From: Vescimonas sanitatis
GTDB taxonomy: Bacteria; Bacillota; Clostridia; Oscillospirales; Oscillospiraceae
NCBI RefSeq assembly: GCF_049060325.1
Contig: NZ_JBMGPW010000008.1
Location: 186,001 to 250,000, forward strand
DNA: 64,000 nucleotides
Direction: 5' to 3'
Part shown: positions 32,648-41,315 of the stretch, in pieces
How the letters are laid out: each line of letters opens with the position of its first letter
Position numbering within the stretch: position 1 is the first letter of the stretch
Translations under genes and position numbers: made by a program
The notes under the pieces: model-generated
Database searches by the model: none
What the model was told of the DNA's origin: nothing
What the model saw: only the letters and a program-made list of their open reading frames with translations

Positions 32648-34039
32648 ATGACCCAGCAAGAACGCAGCGGTCTAAACGAAGCCGCTGAGATCAGCGCACA
32701 CGCTGCCGGCGCTGTGCGCGGCGCCATCAAAACCGGAAAAGCGGTAAGCGGCGCGGCAAAAGGTGCTGCTGCCGCAGGCCCTTACGGTGCGGCGGCAGCG
32801 GCACTCTGGACACATCGCAAGGCGGCTGCTGCCATCATTGCCGGGTTGCTGGTGCTTCCCATCTTGTTCATCATGCTGCTGCCTTCCCTGATCTTCGGCG
32901 GGTTGACCAAGGCAGGGGTTGAAGGAAGTCCAGACACACCGATTCTTACTGACAACGCCGCCATTGCGGAGAACATCAATCAGATCTCGCAGGCAATCAG
33001 CGACTTGCTGGAGGAAGGGCAGGAGGATGTTCGCGCCCGTATTGGCACGGATTTTACCGCTTCCGGCGCTGACCAGAAGGAGATCATCAATCCATACGAA
33101 AGCTCCCCGGCATACAATGCCAACCGCTTCATTGCCATGTACTGTGCCGCCAAAAATCAGGACTACGCATCTATCTCCCTCAAGGATATGGAGGATGTGA
33201 TCCGTAAGGCCAAGGACGCCCTCTATACCTTCACGAGCACGGAGGAGTCTCGCACGACTACGGTAACGGAAACGAATACAGATCCCAAAACCGGTAAGGT
33301 CACGGTGACGGAAACGGAAGTAACAGAGATATGGAAGATATATACCATCGTCTACAACGGAGAAGCCTATTTTGAGGATAAGATATTCGCTCTGTCGGAC
33401 GAACAAAAGGGATTGGCGGAAAACTACGCCCAGAACCTGAGCGTATTCCTGGGCGATGGTATGATGCAGGGCTTGCTGCCCGCCGAGTCCGCCGGCCTTG
33501 TATCTTTGGGCGACATTCGCTTTTCGGATGGCGCGACGCAGGTGGTCTACTATAATCAGTTGGACAAGCGGTACGCGCACAAGCCCTACGGCACCGACGA
33601 CATCGGCACTTACGGCTGCGGGCCTACCTGTATGGCAATGGTGGTATCTTCTTTGACCAACGAGACGGTCGATCCCGTTGAGATGGCACGTTGGGCCTAT
33701 GAAAACGGTTACTGGTGCAGTAGAAGCGGTTCCTACCATTCGCTGATCCCCGGTGCTGCCAAAGCGTGGGAGCTTCCGGTACAAGGCTGCGGGAAAACAG
33801 AAGGGCAGCGCATTGTGGATGCGCTCTCTCAAGGCAAGCTGGTGGTGGCAATCATGCTGAAAGGTCATTTCACCAGCTCAGGACACTTCATCGTGCTGCG
33901 CGGTGTGGAGAACGGAAAGATACTGGTGGCCGACCCTGCCAATTATACCCGAAGCCAACAGGCATGGGATCTGGCTATCATCCTGAATGAAGCCAGCGGC
34001 CGTGCCGGTGCTGGTGGGCCTTTCTGGATCATAGGGTAG
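32648..34039 (+). CDS. Membrane-anchored C39-like cysteine peptidase of the transfer apparatus
   Basis: A 463-residue protein. An Ala-rich cytoplasmic start is followed by one membrane helix (AAAIIAGLLVLPILFIMLLPS, near residues 58-80), a helical outer region, and a C-terminal C39-type peptidase domain (residues 300-463). The catalytic cysteine is in TYGCGPTCMAM, the histidine in SSGHFIVLRG and the aspartate in VADPANY. In Gram-positive conjugation this position usually holds a VirB1-like wall hydrolase with NlpC/P60 or transglycosylase domains. Here a papain-like peptidase seems to take that place, perhaps cutting peptide cross-links. Confidence 0.82.
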   Translation: MTQQERSGLNEAAEISAHAAGAVRGAIKTGKAVSGAAKGAAAAGPYGAAAAALWTHRKAAAAIIAGLLVLPILFIMLLPSLIFGGLTKAGVEGSPDTPILTDNAAIAENINQISQAISDLLEEGQEDVRARIGTDFTASGADQKEIINPYESSPAYNANRFIAMYCAAKNQDYASISLKDMEDVIRKAKDALYTFTSTEESRTTTVTETNTDPKTGKVTVTETEVTEIWKIYTIVYNGEAYFEDKIFALSDEQKGLAENYAQNLSVFLGDGMMQGLLPAESAGLVSLGDIRFSDGATQVVYYNQLDKRYAHKPYGTDDIGTYGCGPTCMAMVVSSLTNETVDPVEMARWAYENGYWCSRSGSYHSLIPGAAKAWELPVQGCGKTEGQRIVDALSQGKLVVAIMLKGHFTSSGHFIVLRGVENGKILVADPANYTRSQQAWDLAIILNEASGRAGAGGPFWIIG

Positions 34040-34054
34040 GAAGGAGAACTAAAT

Positions 34055-36883
34055 GTGAGTAAACCAAATGAATATGACACCTATATCATCCCGCCCAATT
34101 TTATTGAAGGCGGGACTTTTTTCGGCGGACTGCTGAAGCTCCGCAACACAGCCGAGGCACTGGTTATCGTGCTGGCTATCGGCATACCGGTGTTCTCGGT
34201 GTCCGCCCTGACATTGACTGCTAAAATCATCATTCTGTGCCTGACCGCGCTGCCGTTGGGCATTATCGCACTGGTTGGCATCAACGGCGAAAGCCTCTCC
34301 TCGTTCATCTTTCTTGTCCTGAAATATCTCCATAACCGCCGCGTTATTACACGCAACGAAGAAGAACAGGGCAAGCGAAAGAAACGGAAGAAGCATAAAG
34401 CTAAGAGCGGTGACGACGCGCCCAAGTACATCAATCCAGTGGCGGAATACCTGCCTGTGGAGAAGATCGAAAACGGCATCATCTACACACGGGATCACCG
34501 TTACCTGAAGATTGTCGAAGTTATACCTATCAACTTCCTGCTGCGCAGTGCCAGAGAGCAGCGAAACATCATCTATTCATTTATTTCGTTTCTGAAGATC
34601 AGCCCGGTCAAAATGCAGATCAAGGTCATTGCCAAGCGTGCCGACCTGAACCGGCACAGAGAGATCGTGCAGCAGGAGATGGCGCAGGAGACCGATGAAA
34701 ACTGCCGCCTGCTGCAGCAGGACTACCTGACGCTCATTGACCGGATCGGTGCACGGGAAGCCACCTCGCGCCGGTTCTTCATGGTATTTGAATATGAGGC
34801 ATGGGCAGGCCGGAAACGGGATAACGAGGAAGCGGAGGCCATCGCCTCCCTGCAAACGGCAGCCCGCACCGCAGTCAATTATCTCAAGCAATGCGGCAAT
34901 GAGGTGCTGATCCCGGAAAACGATGATGAATTTACGGTCGATACCCTCTACCATTTGCTGTGCCGCAACACCACTACATCGCTGCCGGATCGAGTTCGCC
35001 GGATCGTTGCCCAGTATCAGGAGAAAGGACTGGAATCTGAGATCGACGCCATTCCCTGTACGGAGTTCTTCGCCCCTGACAGCATCGACTTCACCAACGG
35101 GCGGCATATCTGTATTGACGGACTCTACTATGCCTATCTGCTGGTGCCCTCCACCGGCTATAAGGCGCAGGTGCCGGCCGGCTGGCTGTCTCTCATTGTC
35201 AACGCCGGGGATGGCATTGACCTGGATATGTTCATCAGCCGCCAGCCGAAAGCCCGCATGGTACAGCGGCTGGGACAGCAGCTTCGTATCAACCGCAGTA
35301 AGATCAAGGACGCCAGCGATACCAACACGGACTTTGATGATCTGGATGGTGCTATCCGAAGCGGCTACTTCCTGAAGGAAGGGCTGGGCAACAACGAGGA
35401 CTTTTATTACCTGAATCTGCTGATCGCAGTGACAGCTCCCACAGTGGATGAACTGGAATGGAAGGTCAATGAACTGAAAAAACTGCTCGTGTCCCGAGAT
35501 ATGGACGTGTGCAGCTGCGCCTTTCATGAGGAGCAGGCGTTTCTATCGTCTCTGCCGCTGGTCAGCATGGAGAGACACCTCTTTGAACGCTCCAAGCGCA
35601 ATGCGCTGACCACCGGCGTGGCAAGCTGCTATCCCTTCACGTCCTATGAGCTGAGTGATGAAAACGGCATCCTGTTCGGACTGAACAAGTACAACAACTC
35701 TCCGGTCATCATCGACATCTTTGACTCCAAGGTTTATAAAAACGCCAATATTGCCGTATGCGGCACCAGCGGCGCGGGCAAGACCTTCCTGATCCTGCTG
35801 ATGGCACTCCGTATGCGGCGCAAGGGCATACAGGTTTTCATGCTGGCACCCCTGAAGGGTCATGAGTTCCACCGTGCCTGCGTCAACACGGGCGGCGAGT
35901 TCATCAGTATCTCCCCCGCCTCCAAGAGCTGTATCAATGTGTTGGAGATCCGCAAGGTGGACAAATCCGTAGAAACCATGCTGGATGGCCCCGGCATCGA
36001 ACGCTCTGAACTGGCAGCCAAGATCCAGAGGCTTCACATCTTCTTCGCACTGCTGATCCCGGATATGTCCTATGAGGAAAAGCAGCTGCTGGATGACGCC
36101 CTGATCCGCACCTATGCGCGGAAAGGCATTACCCACGACAATGCCTCTCTCCGTGATCCGGATGACCTCGACGTTTACCGCCAGATGCCGGTGTTGGGAG
36201 ACCTCTACGACGTTCTGAAGGAGGAAAGCGATACCAAACGCCTTTCCAACATCATCAACCGCTTTGTACACGGCTCGGCCAGCACCTTCAACCAGCAGAC
36301 CAATGTGAATCTGGACAACAAATTCACAGTGCTGGACATCTCGGAACTCAGCGGTGATCTGCTGCCTATCGGCATGTTCGTAGCTCTGGATTTCGTGTGG
36401 GATAAAGCCAAAGCCAACCGCACGGAGGAAAAGGCCATCTTCATCGACGAATGCTGGCAGCTCATTGGCGGCGGCTCCGGCACCTTCGGCGTCGGCAACC
36501 GTCTTGCGGCTGAAATGGTGCTGGAGATCTTCAAGACCATCCGCGCCTATTCCGGCAGCGGCATTTGTGCGACACAGGATCTGAACGACTTCTTCTCCCT
36601 GGACAACGGCAAGTACGGCAAGGGGATTATCAACAACTGCCGCACGAAAGTCATACTGAATCTGGAGGATGAAGAGGCCCAGCGCGTTCAGCAGGTATTG
36701 CATCTCTCCGAAGCGGAGGTCATGGAGATCACCCACTTTGAGCGGGGTAACGGCCTGATCAGCAGCAATAACAACAATATCACGGTAGAGTTCAAGGCCA
36801 GTCCGCTGGAACGCGACCTTATCACCACAGACCGCCGTGAGCTGCTTGACCTGCTGCGCCGCATGAAGCGACCGGAAGCCTAA
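34055..36883 (+). CDS. virB4: VirB4-family ATPase with N-terminal membrane (PrgI/VirB3-like) segment
   Basis: A 942-residue conjugation motor ATPase. Residues 1-100 carry two helices (AEALVIVLAIGIPVFSVSAL and KIIILCLTALPLGIIALVG) like the small PrgI/VirB3 protein, here in one chain with VirB4. Then come the TraC/VirB4 N-domain, Walker A GTSGAGKT (about 570) and Walker B AIFIDECWQ (about 793), and a late ATQDLNDFFS motif. The GTG start at 34055 lies just after GAAGGAG; an ATG three bases before it runs into a stop. Family membership is certain. Confidence 0.94.
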   Translation: MSKPNEYDTYIIPPNFIEGGTFFGGLLKLRNTAEALVIVLAIGIPVFSVSALTLTAKIIILCLTALPLGIIALVGINGESLSSFIFLVLKYLHNRRVITRNEEEQGKRKKRKKHKAKSGDDAPKYINPVAEYLPVEKIENGIIYTRDHRYLKIVEVIPINFLLRSAREQRNIIYSFISFLKISPVKMQIKVIAKRADLNRHREIVQQEMAQETDENCRLLQQDYLTLIDRIGAREATSRRFFMVFEYEAWAGRKRDNEEAEAIASLQTAARTAVNYLKQCGNEVLIPENDDEFTVDTLYHLLCRNTTTSLPDRVRRIVAQYQEKGLESEIDAIPCTEFFAPDSIDFTNGRHICIDGLYYAYLLVPSTGYKAQVPAGWLSLIVNAGDGIDLDMFISRQPKARMVQRLGQQLRINRSKIKDASDTNTDFDDLDGAIRSGYFLKEGLGNNEDFYYLNLLIAVTAPTVDELEWKVNELKKLLVSRDMDVCSCAFHEEQAFLSSLPLVSMERHLFERSKRNALTTGVASCYPFTSYELSDENGILFGLNKYNNSPVIIDIFDSKVYKNANIAVCGTSGAGKTFLILLMALRMRRKGIQVFMLAPLKGHEFHRACVNTGGEFISISPASKSCINVLEIRKVDKSVETMLDGPGIERSELAAKIQRLHIFFALLIPDMSYEEKQLLDDALIRTYARKGITHDNASLRDPDDLDVYRQMPVLGDLYDVLKEESDTKRLSNIINRFVHGSASTFNQQTNVNLDNKFTVLDISELSGDLLPIGMFVALDFVWDKAKANRTEEKAIFIDECWQLIGGGSGTFGVGNRLAAEMVLEIFKTIRAYSGSGICATQDLNDFFSLDNGKYGKGIINNCRTKVILNLEDEEAQRVQQVLHLSEAEVMEITHFERGNGLISSNNNNITVEFKASPLERDLITTDRRELLDLLRRMKRPEA

Positions 36884-36894
36884 TACGGCGTTTA

Positions 36895-36954
36895 TACGGA
36901 GATAACACGCATTACAAAATCAATACGCATTTAATACGGAGTTAATACGCATTA
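36895..36954 (+). repeat. Period-20 direct repeats (iteron-like) between virB4 and the next gene
   Basis: TACGGAGATAACACGCATTA (36895-36914) recurs as TACGGAGTTAATACGCATTA (36935-36954) with two changes. The 20 bases between them end in AATACGCATTTAA, a degenerate third unit. The array fills the whole intergenic gap and ends at the ribosome site of the next gene. Such iteron-like arrays can be binding sites for replication, nicking or regulatory proteins. Confidence 0.8.
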
Positions 36955-36971
36955 CGGAGGTGATGCCGCCT

Positions 36972-37541
36972 ATGAGAAACAGAGAACAGATCTATGGACA
37001 GGAGGCCGCAGAGCTGCTGCGGAACATAACCGTCTATCACTGCATACGCCGTGACCAGCTTCTACGCCTGTATCCGGGCAAGGAGGGCGTGATTGAAAAC
37101 CTGCTGCGCTATCTGGTCAAGCAGCAGCGGATATTTTATAACACCGGCCGGGATTGCTACGGAGATGTCCCTGACTGCCGCGAGGACAGAGAACTGACAG
37201 CGGCACTATGGGTGCTGCTGGACTTTATCGAAAAGGTGGAGTATCACAGCCCTGACAATATGCCGGCAAAGCTGGTATTCTTCGCCGATGGCGAGGTATA
37301 TGAGGTCGTCTATGTAGGCCCGGGTAAGGAAGCGTTGCTGCAGCACGCGCTGGCCGCGGAAGATGATTCCGGGCAACGGCTCGTTATCATTGAGGAAGAA
37401 GACCAAATGCAGCACCTGCACATCCCTCATATCGCCGCCTACTGCATGGTGGATGAGCAGGGCTGCGTACAGTACTTCAGGAAGGAGGAACCTTGTGGAC
37501 AGAGCCACCCTCTCGCAGCGGATAGAGAGCATTTTGAATGA
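36972..37541 (+). CDS. DUF5697-type ICE protein
   Basis: A 189-residue cytoplasmic protein matching what I recall as DUF5697, found in Firmicute ICEs downstream of virB4. The N-terminal NREQIYGQEAAELLRNITVYHCIRRDQ region resembles a winged helix, and LLRYLVKQQRIFYN its wing; the C-terminal half is beta-rich with long acidic runs. ATG 36972 is chosen because GGAGG (36956-36960) lies eleven bases upstream; earlier start codons overlap it. It overlaps the next gene by 47 bases. Function unknown, perhaps DNA binding near the repeat array. Confidence 0.75.
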   Translation: MRNREQIYGQEAAELLRNITVYHCIRRDQLLRLYPGKEGVIENLLRYLVKQQRIFYNTGRDCYGDVPDCREDRELTAALWVLLDFIEKVEYHSPDNMPAKLVFFADGEVYEVVYVGPGKEALLQHALAAEDDSGQRLVIIEEEDQMQHLHIPHIAAYCMVDEQGCVQYFRKEEPCGQSHPLAADREHFE

Positions 37542-38157
37542 GATCATCCGCCTGTCCAACACGCTCTACGCTATGGACAACACGAATATCCAGCGGCATT
37601 CAGATAACTATGAAATGCTGTCCACAGAGGCCGCACTGCGGGGGGAGGTCATTGCCTGCCGGCTGCGGCACCTGATCTATGAGACGACCACCATCCGAAA
37701 AGCCGAGTATCTGACATCGGCTGGTGTCATGCAGGGCATCTCTGTTATAGAGAAAGATGGCATACTGGAAATCACGCTCCCCTGCCTACTGCCTAAGAAG
37801 AGCAAGAAGCATAGCTGCGAGTATCTGACAGACCCCATCTACTACACGCTTAGTAAGTATGCGCAGACACACACGCTGCCCAAGTTCCGGCACTGTGTTG
37901 TCTGCTTTTCTCATATCTACAGCCGCGAGCTGTCCCCGAACCGGGTGCGTGACTATGACAATCTGGAGCTCAAGCAGCTTTTGGATGTGATTGCCACTTT
38001 CGTTATGGAGGATGATACAGGTCTGCTGTGCGATGCCTATAACACGACGGAGATCGGCGACGGTGACTGTACCCGCGTGTCGGTGATGGATAAGGAGCGT
38101 TTTCAGGGCTGGCTTTCGGACCGCGAGAATCGGCTCAGATCTATATCCGATTTATAG
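37495..38157 (+). CDS. DUF6100-type protein with RusA-like acidic motif
   Basis: A 220-residue protein of what I recall as DUF6100. The N-terminal 75 residues are helical (SQRIESILNEIIRLSNTLYA). The C-terminal part has a beta strand (FRHCVVCFSHIY), then RDYDNLELK (153-160) and MEDDTG (171-176). The acidic spacing D153, D155, D174 equals that of the catalytic aspartates D70, D72, D91 of the RusA Holliday-junction nuclease, and N156-L157 matches RusA as well. A nuclease role is therefore proposed, not known. GTG 37495 follows AAGGAGGAA and lies inside the end of the previous gene. Confidence 0.72.
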   Translation: MDRATLSQRIESILNEIIRLSNTLYAMDNTNIQRHSDNYEMLSTEAALRGEVIACRLRHLIYETTTIRKAEYLTSAGVMQGISVIEKDGILEITLPCLLPKKSKKHSCEYLTDPIYYTLSKYAQTHTLPKFRHCVVCFSHIYSRELSPNRVRDYDNLELKQLLDVIATFVMEDDTGLLCDAYNTTEIGDGDCTRVSVMDKERFQGWLSDRENRLRSISDL

Positions 38158-38227
38158 TGTTTCGACCGTGTCAAAAACAGTACACATGACGATGGTACGG
38201 CAAAGCCTGTATTTCCGGGCATTTTCA

Positions 38228-38263
38228 CATGACCGGTGCGGGCGAAAAAATACCGTGGTCATG
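38228..38263. repeat. Inverted repeat in the 144-bp gap before the wHTH gene (possible oriT)
   Basis: CATGACC-GGT (38228-38237) pairs with ACC-GTGGTCATG (38252-38263) around a loop containing GCGAAAAAATA. The 38158-38301 gap is the longest untranslated stretch inside the transfer operon, and further CATGAC words occur in it. A transfer origin often looks like this, but no relaxase or nick consensus is identified. Confidence 0.45.
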
Positions 38264-38301
38264 GCAGTCTGGGTACTGCACACCAGAAGGAGGTGGTCAG
38301 T

Positions 38302-39420
38302 ATGAGTACCCTACCACAGAAAGCTCCCGGTAGCCTATCACAAGCCTATCAGCTATTGGCGCTGGTCGCCCTGTCCGGTGAGCTGCCGGCCAGCCAACTG
38401 AGCAGGCTCGCCGGTGGCACCAGCTACAAAGAGAACGTGGTCAAGTCGCTGAAGCGTCAGCGGCTTTTGCTGTCCTACTATAAGAACGGACTGCGTGGAT
38501 ACCGGCTCACCGCCGCGGCGAAAAAGCTGCTGCTGGAGCACAACCCGGAGAGGTTTTCTTTCTACCTGTCCGGAGCCTGTGCCACCAACCACATCAGGAG
38601 TGAGCCGGAGCAGAGGCTTCGACTCCACCGTGTCTCTCAGACATTGATCACCATGCGTAACGCCAACGTTAGTATCTTCCGCGATGAAAAACCCGGCGTA
38701 TTCCGCCCCGGCGAAACAGCGACTGGTAGCATCTGCACCCCTGCCTTCTACTCATCCCGTGAGATCAAGGAGATGGGGACAACCTTTGTTAAAATCCGTG
38801 GTGCCCGGTCCGTGGGCGTTTTGCTGACACCGCAGCATATCCACGTGGTTTACAACATGGGCAACGCGCTGATGAAATGGAGCTATAAAGCTGAGATGCG
38901 GACAAAGGCACTCATGCAGACGGTGCTGTGCCGTGAACGAATGCCGCACCAGTATCACCCGGATGCGGTGCGGGGTCTCCTGCTGGGTGATAGCATGGAA
39001 CTGGCCTATGAGCTGCTGACTGATCAGGGTGGCAAAAACTATTTCGTTCTGGATGGCAGCTATGAGCGGTTCTGCTTCTTGACCAACGACCATCATGGAG
39101 AGGTGCTGCTGCGCCTCCTCTGTGATGAAGAGTTGGACAATGACCTGCGTGAGCTGCTGCTCCTTGATCTGGAGCCCCGGCAGCTGAGTGAAACAGTGGA
39201 GAATGACGCCATGACGCCGGATGGTGCGCCGGTGCTGTTCGCCTATGACTGTGACCTGCCGCGGATCAGGCGGTTCGATACGGCGTTGCGGCTCCAAGAC
39301 CGCTACGGCATCCTGATCTGCTTCGACCATCAGGCCGAAGTGCTGCGCCGCTACTGCGGCGACAGGGTTGTTGTGCAGGCCATTGATTTTGCTGCGTTCG
39401 AGAGGAGGTTTTTCCCGTAG
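38302..39420 (+). CDS. Winged-helix transfer protein, replication-relaxation-like
   Basis: A 372-residue cytoplasmic protein between DUF6100 and the coupling ATPase. The N-terminus is a clear wHTH: ALSGELPASQLSRLAGGTSYKENVVKSLKRQ, then LLLSYYKNGLRGYRLTAAAKKLL. The remainder is a mixed alpha/beta domain with GVLLTPQHIHVVYNMG and YGILICFDHQAEV. This resembles proteins named replication-relaxation family in Gram-positive elements, which are suspected accessory or cryptic nicking proteins. ATG 38302 follows AAGGAGG. The last codons overlap the ribosome site of virD4. Confidence 0.72.
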   Translation: MSTLPQKAPGSLSQAYQLLALVALSGELPASQLSRLAGGTSYKENVVKSLKRQRLLLSYYKNGLRGYRLTAAAKKLLLEHNPERFSFYLSGACATNHIRSEPEQRLRLHRVSQTLITMRNANVSIFRDEKPGVFRPGETATGSICTPAFYSSREIKEMGTTFVKIRGARSVGVLLTPQHIHVVYNMGNALMKWSYKAEMRTKALMQTVLCRERMPHQYHPDAVRGLLLGDSMELAYELLTDQGGKNYFVLDGSYERFCFLTNDHHGEVLLRLLCDEELDNDLRELLLLDLEPRQLSETVENDAMTPDGAPVLFAYDCDLPRIRRFDTALRLQDRYGILICFDHQAEVLRRYCGDRVVVQAIDFAAFERRFFP

Positions 39421-41297
39421 AAAAAAAGAAACTGCGAAGTCTGCTATTCGCGCTCCCGCTATTTCTGGCAGGGCTGCTGTTTGGCGGCGGTTATCTATCG
39501 CAATTCGTCCGAAACTATCAACAGTGGAAGGACGCGGGCGGAACGCCAGGCGACGGAAGCTCCCCGGCCGCGCCGGTGCTGTCCCTCTCCGCTTGCTGCG
39601 AAGCGCTGCTCAGTAAGAGCGGCATTATCGGCGTGGGGCTTTGCCTGTTGCTGCTGGGCCTGCTGATCGTCATGGTGATGCGCATGGGCTATTCCGATGT
39701 TGGGGAGTATGACGCGGAGCGCAACCTGACCTACTCCAACAAAGGCACCTACGGAACGGCTGGTTTCATGGAGAAAGCGGAGATGAAGGGCGTCCTTGAT
39801 CTGGTGCCCGATATCCGCAAACACAGCGGCGTCATACTGGGCAAGCTGGACAATCAGGTGGTGTGTATTCCCGAGAACTCCCGGCTTAACGGCAATATCG
39901 CCGTGTTCGGCGCCAGCGGCTCCATGAAAACGCGAGCCTACTGCATCAATCGCATTTTGCAAAGCGCGTCCGAGGCCCACAACGGCCACAAGGAGTCCTT
40001 GATCATCACCGACCCGAAATCGGAGCTTTACGAAAAGACCAGCGAATATCTGCGCAGCAAGGGCTACGTGGTAAAGGTGTTCAACCTGATCCAGCCGGAG
40101 AACTCTGATTCATGGAACTGCCTGGCGGAGATTGAGGGTGATGAGCTGATGGCGCAGATCTTCTGCGACATTATCATCAGGAATACCGGCAGCGAAAAGG
40201 GCGACCATTTCTGGAACGCTGCCGAGATGAACCTGCTGAAAGCGTTGGTACTATATGTGGCGCTGGGCTATCCATCGGAGAGCCGGAATATCGGAGAGGT
40301 CTACAAGCTGTTGGTGCTGAACGCGGAGAAAGAACTGGACAACCTTTTTTCCATGCTGCCTGCCAGCCATCCTGCCAGAGCGCCCTATGCGCTGTTCAGC
40401 CAATCCTCAGATACGGTGCGCAGCGGCGTTATCATCGGGCTGGGCAGCCGCTTGCAGGTGTTTCAGAATCGGCCCATCTGCCAGATCACCAGCCATGATG
40501 AAATTGACATGGAGCTGCCGGGCAAGCAGCCCTGTGCCTATTTCTGCATCACATCCGATCAGGACAGCACCTTTGATTTCCTTACGTCCCTGTTTCTGTC
40601 CTTCGCGTTTATCAAGCTGATCCGTTACGCGGATAAAAACTGTGCCGACCGCAGGCTGCCAGTCCCCGTTCATGTGCTGGGCGAAGAGTTGACAGCCTGC
40701 GGTGTTATTCCAGACTTGAGCCGGAAGATCAGTGTGATCCGCTCGCGGGGCGTCAGCATGAGCTGCGTGTTTCAGAATCTGGCGGGCTTGCAGAACCGGT
40801 ATCCCTACAACCAATGGCAGGAGATATTGGGCTGCTGCGACTATCAGCTTGCACTGGGCTGCACCGATGAGCTGACTGCCAAATTCCTCAGTGACCGCAC
40901 CGGGGAGGTCAGCGTCCATGTCTCCAGCAAGGCCAAGCAGTTGGGTACATGGCGTATCAGCAACTACACGCCGGAGTTCCGCGAAACCAGCGGCGTGGGC
41001 AAGCGCAAGCTACTGACTATGGATGAGGTGCTGCGCCTGCCGGTAAACCGCGCGCTGGTCATCGCACGCGGCAACAAGGTGCTGCAGGTAGATAAGTACG
41101 ACTATACCAATCACTACGAGGCAAAGAAACTGCGGGACTGCAAGGCCTCCGCCCACATCCCGGAATGGCGTAAAAGCCCCGTGTTTTCGCCCGCACCGAA
41201 ACAAACAGAGCAGCCTATTAAGTCAAAGAAGGTGCCGAACAGGCGCAGTGAGTTTGTAAAAACCGATAAGGATTCCATCATGTCAACCAAAATGTGA
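39417..41297 (+). CDS. virD4: VirD4/TcpA-type coupling ATPase
   Basis: The coupling protein that brings the DNA-relaxase complex to the channel. Two N-terminal helices (RSLLFALPLFLAGLLFGG and GIIGVGLCLLLLGLLIVMV) flank an outer loop. Walker A is GASGSMKT (about residue 164) and the equivalent of Walker B is VLGEELTACG; SDQDSTFDFL and CVFQNLAGLQNRYP are family motifs. The protein clearly starts at codon 39417, eight bases after AGGAGG, but that codon is GTA, not a normal start; the next usual start in frame, GTG at about 39570, would lose the first helix. The stop of the previous gene overlaps it as GTAG. Confidence 0.9.
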   Translation, partial: VEKKKLRSLLFALPLFLAGLLFGGGYLSQFVRNYQQWKDAGGTPGDGSSPAAPVLSLSACCEALLSKSGIIGVGLCLLLLGLLIVMVMRMGYSDVGEYDAERNLTYSNKGTYGTAGFMEKAEMKGVLDLVPDIRKHSGVILGKLDNQVVCIPENSRLNGNIAVFGASGSMKTRAYCINRILQSASEAHNGHKESLIITDPKSELYEKTSEYLRSKGYVVKVFNLIQPENSDSWNCLAEIEGDELMAQIFCDIIIRNTGSEKGDHFWNAAEMNLLKALVLYVALGYPSESRNIGEVYKLLVLNAEKELDNLFSMLPASHPARAPYALFSQSSDTVRSGVIIGLGSRLQVFQNRPICQITSHDEIDMELPGKQPCAYFCITSDQDSTFDFLTSLFLSFAFIKLIRYADKNCADRRLPVPVHVLGEELTACGVIPDLSRKISVIRSRGVSMSCVFQNLAGLQNRYPYNQWQEILGCCDYQLALGCTDELTAKFLSDRTGEVSVHVSSKAKQLGTWRISNYTPEFRETSGVGKRKLLTMDEVLRLPVNRALVIARGNKVLQVDKYDYTNHYEAKKLRDCKASAHIPEWRKSPVFSPAPKQTEQPIKSKKVPNRRSEFVKTDKDSIMSTKM

Positions 41298-41315
41298 GCT
41301 AAGGAGGAAAGTAAT

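Noticed and set aside
38302..39420. wHTH protein as the relaxase itself
   Set aside because: No HUH (His-hydrophobic-His) or catalytic tyrosine motif of known MOB families is seen; kept as an accessory candidate only.
39576..39640. ATG-like start inside virD4 taken as the gene start
   Set aside because: The 53 codons before it encode a membrane helix and periplasmic loop typical of coupling proteins and follow a perfect ribosome site.
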